Origin: HKCCE3408 sp039183205
Lineage (GTDB): Bacteria > Pseudomonadota > Alphaproteobacteria > Rhodobacterales > Rhodobacteraceae
Length of the DNA: 64,000 nucleotides
NCBI GenBank assembly: GCA_039183205.1
Contig: JBCDBR010000008.1
Location: 1-64,000, forward strand
Direction of reading: 5' to 3'
Both the position numbers and the translations under genes were made by a program. Positions 59,095-64,000 of this stretch are shown here, one piece after another. Each line of letters begins with the position of its first letter. Position 1 is the stretch's first letter. The notes beneath the pieces were generated by a model. The model ran no database searches. It was not told the origin of the DNA and worked only from the letters and a program-made list of their open reading frames with translations.

Positions 59095-60453
59095 ATGATC
59101 GGCACATTTTTGGTCGTGGACCCTGTCCCGACCGCTCGAATTGCTCTGCGCGCCAAATTGCAGTCGGCGCATTACCAGGTGTCGCTGGCGGCGGCCGGCA
59201 CGGCTGCACTGGCGCTCGGCCCTAACTTGCGACCGGACATGATCATCCTCGGCGATGGCCTTGCCGATATCGACACGGCCAGTCTTTGCCGCACCTTGCG
59301 TCAGCAGGATTGGGCCGCCGACATTCCCATTTTGGTCATCGCATCGCGCCGCGAACCGGCCCAATGGGCCGCAATCTTGAAGGCTGGGGCCGATGATATT
59401 ATCGGCGGTCCAGTCGATGACGGCGCACTTTTTGCCCGTATCCGACGATCGCTAAGCGATTTAGCGGAGCGGCGCGACCTTGCAGCACGCGTCTCGCCGA
59501 TGCCGCATGGCGTATGCGGCGCGATTGATTGGGGTCACACACATACCGGCCTGATCGGATTAGTCAGCAAACGGCCCAGCCATGCACGCGCTTGGCAGTC
59601 CGCAATCACGGCCAATACGAAATTGCGGGTCGAAACCCTCGATCCCAGCCGCATTCTGGGTCGCTCCGGCGCAGAGGCGCGGCACGATGTCTTCGTCATC
59701 GACGGGGATATAGGGTCGCTTGGCGATCCGCTGCGCTTTCTGATCGATTTGCGCGCCCGCGTGCCGGACCGGATCAAGGCCACCGTTGTCTTGTGCAGTG
59801 AACAGGACAGCGAAACGGCCGCCAAAGCACTCGATCTTGGCGCAAATGGCGTCTTCCAAGGCGTGGACGACGCCAAGGAGTGCTGTGCGCGGCTGCTGGC
59901 CTTGATGCGCCGCGTGCGGCAGGCCGAACACTTGCACGCGCTGCTCGATGCAAATCTTGCAATGGCATTGGCCGACCCGCTCACCGGCCTTCAGAACCGG
60001 CGCGCCGGGCTACAGCAATTGGCCCAGTTGCGGGGTGAACCGCATGCGGTGATGATGATTGACATTGATCATTTCAAATCGATCAACGACCGCTACGGAC
60101 ATGCTGCGGGGGACCAAGTGTTGGTTGCGGTGGCGGGGGTCTTGCGCCAGGCTGGCGCCGACGCGCCAATCTGCGCGCGCATCGGCGGAGAGGAGTTTTT
60201 GGTTGCCATCCCCGCACGACAAAACACCGAGGCGATGGCTTTGGCCAATGCGTTGCGCAAAAAGGTGGCCGATCAAGTTTTGTCCGTCGTGGGACAGGCT
60301 CTGCATGTAACCGTCAGTATCGGTGTCGCCAGTCTTGAGCCTGGAGAAGCTGTCGAAACCACACTGGCTCGCGCCGACCGCGCGCTCTACGCTTCAAAAC
60401 GACATGGACGCAATCGGGCAAGCCTTGCCCTTGAGCCGCAACTGGCGGATTGA
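59095..60453 (+). CDS. pleD: PleD-like diguanylate cyclase (receiver-receiver-GGDEF)
   Basis: A 452-residue protein with the PleD layout: receiver 1 (~1-120), receiver 2 (~150-275), GGDEF (~285-445) with active RIGGEEFLVAIPA. Receiver 1 begins FLVVDPVP but reads MIILGDGLAD where the phospho-Asp should be, and GGPVDD where Lys-Pro usually lies. Receiver 2 keeps FVIDGD but not the Lys. No RxxD inhibitory site precedes GGEEF (RQAGAD instead). So the input looks altered though cyclase activity is likely. It is divergent from DUF3572, the usual pleD neighbour. Confidence 0.9.
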   Translation: MIGTFLVVDPVPTARIALRAKLQSAHYQVSLAAAGTAALALGPNLRPDMIILGDGLADIDTASLCRTLRQQDWAADIPILVIASRREPAQWAAILKAGADDIIGGPVDDGALFARIRRSLSDLAERRDLAARVSPMPHGVCGAIDWGHTHTGLIGLVSKRPSHARAWQSAITANTKLRVETLDPSRILGRSGAEARHDVFVIDGDIGSLGDPLRFLIDLRARVPDRIKATVVLCSEQDSETAAKALDLGANGVFQGVDDAKECCARLLALMRRVRQAEHLHALLDANLAMALADPLTGLQNRRAGLQQLAQLRGEPHAVMMIDIDHFKSINDRYGHAAGDQVLVAVAGVLRQAGADAPICARIGGEEFLVAIPARQNTEAMALANALRKKVADQVLSVVGQALHVTVSIGVASLEPGEAVETTLARADRALYASKRHGRNRASLALEPQLAD

Positions 60454-60466
60454 AGCAGACCCGCGC

Positions 60467-60979
60467 CTACGGATCGTCTCCCCGATCTGGCGCGTTGCGT
60501 GCGATCGCCCGGCGCAAAGATTGCTCAAGCCGATCGGCGAAGAGCGCGCGCGCCTCGGGGCTCATTGCCTCAACATGGTCAAGCAAAATGCCATGGCCGG
60601 CCTCCTGCAGCGCTGCACCATGCCCACGCTGTGCCGACAAAGCCACTTCGGCGGCGGCGCGGTCAAAGCTGTCGGCCCGAAGCAATTCGATAAACCCGCG
60701 GATCGCCCGCCCCAACGGACGGCTATCTTCGGCAAAGAGGTCCCGGTTTTCCCGCAATTGGCCACCCAAGGCCCGCCGATCATCCGCCGACAAGGCTGGC
60801 ACAAACGGGCCCAACCCGATGGCCCTCAAGCCCATCATGGGGCCATTTGAATGCCGACCAACACCGGAAAACGCCAATCCTGCAACCAGGCCCAAAACCA
60901 TCAGGTTGAGACCCAAGGATAGGGCCAATGCGATCCGCATAACACGCGGCGCGCGCCGTTTGACGGCTGGCTCAGTCAT
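60467..60979 (-). CDS. Periplasmic heavy-metal sensor (Spy/CpxP-like)
   Basis: A 170-residue protein with a cytoplasmic N-tail, one TM helix (RIALALSLGLNLMVLGLVAG, ~15-38) and a periplasmic helical domain of the Metal_resist/Spy type (LSADDRRALGGQLRENRDLF ... LRADSFDRAAAEVAL ... MSPEARALFADRLEQSLRRA). Such proteins bind metals or unfolded proteins and often act with ECF sigma units. Its start overlaps the stop of the putative anti-sigma gene (ATGA). It is last in the operon and convergent with the pleD-like gene. Confidence 0.9.
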   Translation of the reverse strand: MTEPAVKRRAPRVMRIALALSLGLNLMVLGLVAGLAFSGVGRHSNGPMMGLRAIGLGPFVPALSADDRRALGGQLRENRDLFAEDSRPLGRAIRGFIELLRADSFDRAAAEVALSAQRGHGAALQEAGHGILLDHVEAMSPEARALFADRLEQSLRRAIARNAPDRGDDP

Positions 60980-61356
60980 TGCTCTACCTCAAAATCAAGC
61001 GCAAAACCGACAGCATCGAAACCGGCAAAACCTGCCGCGTTCTGTCCGCTAATCAGTGTCGAGAATACACCGTCGGTGGCAAAAGCGGCCGTGCTGGGCA
61101 ACACAAGTCCAAAAGTAACGCCCGCAGCACAAGCCGCCGCCAAGCCCGACACTGTCAGCCACCCTCCCAAAACTTCAACCCATCCGGAGCGGCGGGGTTG
61201 GTGGGGGATTGCGGATGCCGCGGCCTCGGCTTGCCTTATCGTTTCAGCGTCGGCCATGACCCTGGCAATTAAGTCGTCGCTCGGCCCCGGCGCGGCGCGC
61301 GCTGCAGCAAAGAAGCTCTCTAGCTCCACCGCGTCGGTGTCACGATCAGCTGTCAT
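60976..61356 (-). CDS. Putative anti-sigma factor, single-pass membrane protein
   Basis: A 126-residue protein with a cytoplasmic N-terminal helical part (VELESFFAAARAAPGPSDDL), one TM helix (~75-98, VSGLAAACAAGVTFGLVLPS) and a short external tail ending FEVEQ. Topology and position right after the ECF sigma gene, overlapping it by 11 bases, suggest an anti-sigma factor, but no zinc HxxxCxxC motif is seen. It lies before the Spy-like gene. GGAGG precedes the ATG at 61356. Confidence 0.75.
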   Translation of the reverse strand: MTADRDTDAVELESFFAAARAAPGPSDDLIARVMADAETIRQAEAAASAIPHQPRRSGWVEVLGGWLTVSGLAAACAAGVTFGLVLPSTAAFATDGVFSTLISGQNAAGFAGFDAVGFALDFEVEQ

Positions 61357-61933
61357 ATCCAAGCGCCTCCTTCTGGTCCTTCAGCGCCGCTGCCAATGCG
61401 CGACGGCCTCGGGCGGTTAAACTCTCCACTGCCTCAACCGAGATGTCCAATGCGGTAGCAATATCCGGGTTCGACAACCCCTCGATGTGACGCAGCACAA
61501 CGGCCTGACGTTGCCGCTCCGGCAGGTCTTGTAACGCCGCATCAAGCGCGGCCCGGCGCGTTGCATCGTCCATCTGCTCGGCCGGCGCCTTTGTCTCGTC
61601 TGGCGGCTCCGGCACGGTGTCGAGCGGTGTCGACTTCACCCGAGCGCGGATCCGGTCGACCGCAAGATTGGCCGTGACGCGATACAGCCACGTTGCAGGC
61701 CGCGCCGGACCATCGGTTTTCCAATCGGCCGCCGCGCGCCACAGTCGCAGCATCGCCTCCTGCGCGACATCCTCGGCCTCGGCCTGGTTTCCCAGAACCC
61801 GGGCGGCATGACCGAGCGCCTTGGGCAGCAAACGCTTGGTCAAGACCCGCGCCGCAGGGGTGTCGCCCCGCGCAAACAAGACCATGAGCGCATCGTCCGA
61901 GAGCGCGTCGAGTTCTGCATCCTGCGGCGGCAT
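61346..61933 (-). CDS. ECF RNA polymerase sigma factor
   Basis: A 195-residue sigma-70 ECF factor. Region 2 has LGNQAEAEDVAQEAMLRLWR and WLYRVTANLAVDRIR; region 4 has LPERQRQAVVLRHIEGLSNP and the HTH IATALDISVEAVESLTARGR. It leads a sigma/anti-sigma/Spy-like unit, and a strong hairpin lies 31 bases upstream of its start. It probably responds to envelope or metal stress. Confidence 0.94.
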   Translation of the reverse strand: MPPQDAELDALSDDALMVLFARGDTPAARVLTKRLLPKALGHAARVLGNQAEAEDVAQEAMLRLWRAAADWKTDGPARPATWLYRVTANLAVDRIRARVKSTPLDTVPEPPDETKAPAEQMDDATRRAALDAALQDLPERQRQAVVLRHIEGLSNPDIATALDISVEAVESLTARGRRALAAALKDQKEALGYDS

Positions 61934-61964
61934 AATCGATGTCTACCGGTCCTTTACGGCGGAG

Positions 61965-61994
61965 GCAAAGGGCACCCATGATGGTGCCCTTTGC
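61965..61994 (-). terminator. Strong hairpin between EF-hand and ECF sigma genes
   Basis: A perfect 12-bp stem (GCAAAGGGCACC / GGTGCCCTTTGC, 6-base loop), 25 bases after the EF-hand stop and ~31 bases before the sigma start. It is likely a terminator/attenuator for the EF-hand transcript; no T-run follows. Confidence 0.7.
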
Positions 61995-62019
61995 AGACCA
62001 AAGCAAACCTGCCCCTGGG

Positions 62020-62514
62020 TCAGCCACGATGTCCAAAGACGCCGCCACGACCCGGCTCACCCATCCGGCCACGTGCCTGTTCGAACTCTTCTGCATTGAT
62101 GCTGCCATCGCCATCCGCGTCCAGCCGCTCGAAAATCCGCTCAGCAAACCGCATGCGCCGGTCCTCTTCTTGCGCGTCGCGCACGGCCGCGATTTCATCT
62201 TGGCTGACGCTCCCATCGGCATTTGTGTCGAAGTTCTCAAAGAAACGGTCGACGTTTTGCATGGCGCGTTCGGTGGCCTGCGCAGTCATTTCCTCGCGCG
62301 TGATGGTCCCGTCACCATCGGCATCAGCCTGTTCGAACCCGCGCTCTCCGCGCGCCATCAGCTCTTCTAAGGTGAGCGCGCCATCGCCATCGGCATCAAG
62401 TTCGGCAAATACCTCCGCACCGGGTCTTGGCCCCTCTTGCGCCACCGCCGGCAGACCAGCGACAACACCCAAAGGCAACAACAGCGACAGAGTGATGATT
62501 TTACGATCCAACAT
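62020..62514 (-). CDS. Secreted EF-hand calcium-binding protein
   Basis: A 164-residue exported protein. Its signal peptide (MLDRKIITLSLLLPLGVVAG, cleaved near AVAQEG) is followed by four EF-hand loops: DADGDGALTLEE, DADGDGTITREE, DTNADGSVSQDE and DADGDGSINAEE. These should bind Ca2+ in the periplasm. It is upstream of the ECF sigma unit on the same strand, separated by a strong hairpin; relatives pair EF-hand proteins with such units. The partner and role are unknown. Confidence 0.92.
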   Translation of the reverse strand: MLDRKIITLSLLLPLGVVAGLPAVAQEGPRPGAEVFAELDADGDGALTLEELMARGERGFEQADADGDGTITREEMTAQATERAMQNVDRFFENFDTNADGSVSQDEIAAVRDAQEEDRRMRFAERIFERLDADGDGSINAEEFEQARGRMGEPGRGGVFGHRG

Positions 62515-62700
62515 GTCTTCTTTTCTCCTGTTAAGCTTCTTGCTTGCCTCCGTCTCACGGCCAGCGAGATAAATTCCGTCGCAACTTTTTCGAAAATCTC
62601 GCGCTGGCCGCGGCGCAGCGTCGCGTGTGGCTTTGTCTCGCTTTGCCTTCCCGTATCTTTTTCATAGGACAAGCGTATCGCATGATGGCAGGACATACCG
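62515..62700. promoter_or_regulatory. Divergent promoter region EF-hand / DUF983
   Basis: 186 bp between divergent starts; contains both promoters. No clear box identified. Confidence 0.4.
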
Positions 62701-63093
62701 ATGTCGGACGTAGACACGACGCAGCAAGAGACCTTTCCCAAAGATAGGCCCGCCTGGCCCGCCATTCGCCGCGGTTGGCGACAGCGATGCCCGGAATGCG
62801 GGCGCGGCACGCTTTTCGACGGCTACCTTAAATTGCGGACCGAATGCCCGATCTGCCAAGCGGATATGACCCATGCGCGCGCCGATGACGGGCCGGCCTA
62901 TCTGTCGATTTTGATCACGGCAAAGGTGATGGGTCCGCTCATGCTATGGACGTATTCGGCGTTCCAGCCCGATCCTGTCTTGTTGGCGGCGGTCTTTTGC
63001 GTTGGCGTTTCGGCCATGGCGCTTTACCTCTTGCCGAGGTTGAAAGGGATGATTGTGGGGATCCAATGGGCCAAGCGGATGCACGGGTTTTAA
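62701..63093 (+). CDS. DUF983 family protein
   Basis: A 130-residue protein with an N-terminal zinc-ribbon-like part (RCPECGRGTLFDGY and ECPICQADM, two CPxC pairs at ~30-55) and two TM helices (~73-92, 97-115). DUF983 is widespread in alphaproteobacteria and of unknown function. Its 3' end overlaps the Nudix gene by 28 bases. Confidence 0.92.
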   Translation: MSDVDTTQQETFPKDRPAWPAIRRGWRQRCPECGRGTLFDGYLKLRTECPICQADMTHARADDGPAYLSILITAKVMGPLMLWTYSAFQPDPVLLAAVFCVGVSAMALYLLPRLKGMIVGIQWAKRMHGF

Positions 63094-63749
63094 CCGACGC
63101 ACCCATTCGGGACGCGGCAACGATCATATTGCTTCGCGATGCAACGACACGGCCGCGCGTGCTAATGGGTCAACGCGGCAAATCTGCGGCGTTCATGCCG
63201 TCGAAATTCGTCTTTCCCGGCGGCGCGGTCGACCCTGATGATGCGCGGATGCCACTGTCTCGAGCCATTCCAGCGGGCGATCATGCAGCGCTCAGCAAGC
63301 GGTCCGAGGTAAGACCCGAGACCCTGATTTCTGCTGCGACCCGTGAGCTTTGGGAAGAAACCGGGCTGCTTCTTGGCCAAAGCGGTGTTTGCGCGGACCC
63401 GCCCCTGGGTTGGCAAGGCTATTGCGCCACTGGGAATTTGCCCGATGGCGCATCGATGTCGTTTCTGTTTCGTGCGATCACCCCGCCGGGACGGCCCCGC
63501 CGATTTGATGCAAGGTTCTTCTTGGCCGCCGCCGACGCGCTCGCCTCCGATCCCGACGATTTTTCAGGCGCCGAGGATGAGCTGAGCCACTTGCAATGGG
63601 TTCCGTTAGAAGACGCTCGCGGCTTTGACATGCCGTTTATTACCGAAGTGGTTCTGGCCGAGCTTGGCGCCCGTATCACGGGGCGCGCCGCCGAGGGCGT
63701 GCCGTTTTTTGACAATGCCCATGATGCAAGCCAGTTTTTCCGGCTCTAG
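63066..63749 (+). CDS. Nudix hydrolase
   Basis: A 227-residue Nudix-fold hydrolase. The FPGGAVDPDD and AATRELWEETGLLL parts form a Nudix box split by a long insertion, typical of the NUDT8/NUDT19-like group that acts on CoA or its derivatives. The start at 63066 lies inside the DUF983 gene. It is convergent with the DMT transporter gene by a 4-base overlap. The substrate is unproven. Confidence 0.88.
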   Translation: MGQADARVLTDAPIRDAATIILLRDATTRPRVLMGQRGKSAAFMPSKFVFPGGAVDPDDARMPLSRAIPAGDHAALSKRSEVRPETLISAATRELWEETGLLLGQSGVCADPPLGWQGYCATGNLPDGASMSFLFRAITPPGRPRRFDARFFLAAADALASDPDDFSGAEDELSHLQWVPLEDARGFDMPFITEVVLAELGARITGRAAEGVPFFDNAHDASQFFRL

Positions 63750-64000
63750 AACGTGCCAGCCACGATCAACCCGAGCGACAGAACGATCAGTCCGATACCG
63801 ATCGCCTCGGATCGTTTGACGCGTTCTTTCAACCAAAACACCGAAAACAAAAAGGTGAAGACCAATTCGATTTGGCCGAGCGCTTTGACATAGGCCGCGG
63901 TTTGCAAGGCGAATGCCGTGAACCAACCAATCGATCCCAGCATGGAGGTTGCGCCCATCGGAAGAGCCACGCGCCAGGCCAAGAAAACGCGCGCGATCTC
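63746..64000 (-). CDS. DMT/EamA family transporter, C-terminal part
   Basis: The frame stays open through the window edge and encodes the last ~84 residues of an EamA-type inner-membrane transporter. The terminal helices are visible, with FLFSVFWLKERVKRSEAIGI, the family's end-of-repeat motif. The N-terminal repeat lies outside. The substrate is unknown. Its stop overlaps the convergent Nudix gene by 4 bases. Confidence 0.88.
   Translation of the reverse strand, partial: EIARVFLAWRVALPMGATSMLGSIGWFTAFALQTAAYVKALGQIELVFTFLFSVFWLKERVKRSEAIGIGLIVLSLGLIVAGTF

Noticed and set aside
1..64000. tRNA, rRNA, CRISPR arrays, transposases, integration sites
   Set aside because: No cloverleaf-like tRNA, repeat-spacer array, transposase or integrase motif, or flanking direct repeat was recognised on either strand by eye.

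Overview
The window is high-GC (about 60% G+C by eye), densely packed and rich in ABC, TTT (TctCBA) and TRAP-TAXI uptake systems. It also has ATGA/GTGA gene overlaps, DUF3572, DUF2783 and DUF983 genes, a GlxA-type carnitine regulator and an ECF sigma/Spy-like unit. Together these point to an alphaproteobacterium of the Rhodobacterales (roseobacter-like). That placement is an inference from gene content; no rRNA, tRNA, CRISPR array or clear insertion sequence was found. About 65 genes are supported, nearly all with confident family assignments.

Layout. 1-1537: tail of a TctA permease, then an ABM monooxygenase and a metallo-beta-lactamase hydrolase. 1611-8433: small regulator/transporter units (LysR/TauE, a P-loop kinase, GntR/AbrB-type membrane protein, AraC, an NmrA-like reductase with DUF1772). 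8828-18580: a D-xylose-type region with an ABC importer (xylF-xylH-single-domain ATPase), an HpcH/HpaI aldolase, a ROK repressor and xylA. Interlaced with it are a CRTAC1 secreted protein (downstream of the repressor) and a MauG-like di-heme protein (downstream of xylA). 18857-23135: a hybrid kinase, a DeoR regulator and a CalA-like SDR. 23190-27953: a sulfatase/phosphonate-monoester-hydrolase-like enzyme with a TRAP-TAXI importer. 28159-32054: a hybrid kinase, a cysteine-free molybdopterin-fold secreted protein and a divergent LuxR-type response regulator. 31975-39566: a gamma-butyrobetaine/carnitine catabolic operon (acyl-CoA dehydrogenase, ADP-forming CoA ligase, CaiD, BKACE, carnitine dehydrogenase, cupin) with a divergent GlxA-type activator. 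39563-47024: MarR plus the homogentisate operon (odd MBL protein, DinB, FAD hydroxylase, DUF2783, hmgA, a 29-residue membrane peptide, maiA, fahA). 47142-49363: tdh-kbl threonine catabolism. 49528-54558: a complete TctCBA importer fused in one operon to a class III CoA-transferase and a citryl-CoA-lyase-like enzyme. 54555-60453: c-di-GMP signalling (receiver, GGDEF plus a degenerate H-NOX, PleD-like protein) around a non-pyrrolysine MttB homologue and DUF3572. 60467-62514: an ECF sigma, putative anti-sigma, metal-sensor-like protein and EF-hand protein. 62701-64000: DUF983, Nudix and the tail of a DMT transporter.

Functionally this is an accessory catabolic region. Each uptake system sits beside the enzymes likely to process its substrate and beside a dedicated regulator: xylose, a sulfate or phosphonate ester, quaternary amines, aromatic amino acids via homogentisate, threonine, and a tricarboxylate-like acid. 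The parts least explained by known biology are the CRTAC1/MauG-like pair embedded in the xylose locus, three sensor-like proteins that have lost canonical ligand residues (Cys-free molybdopterin fold, H-NOX without the proximal His, PleD-like receiver without the Asp), and two very small genes translationally coupled to xylA and maiA.
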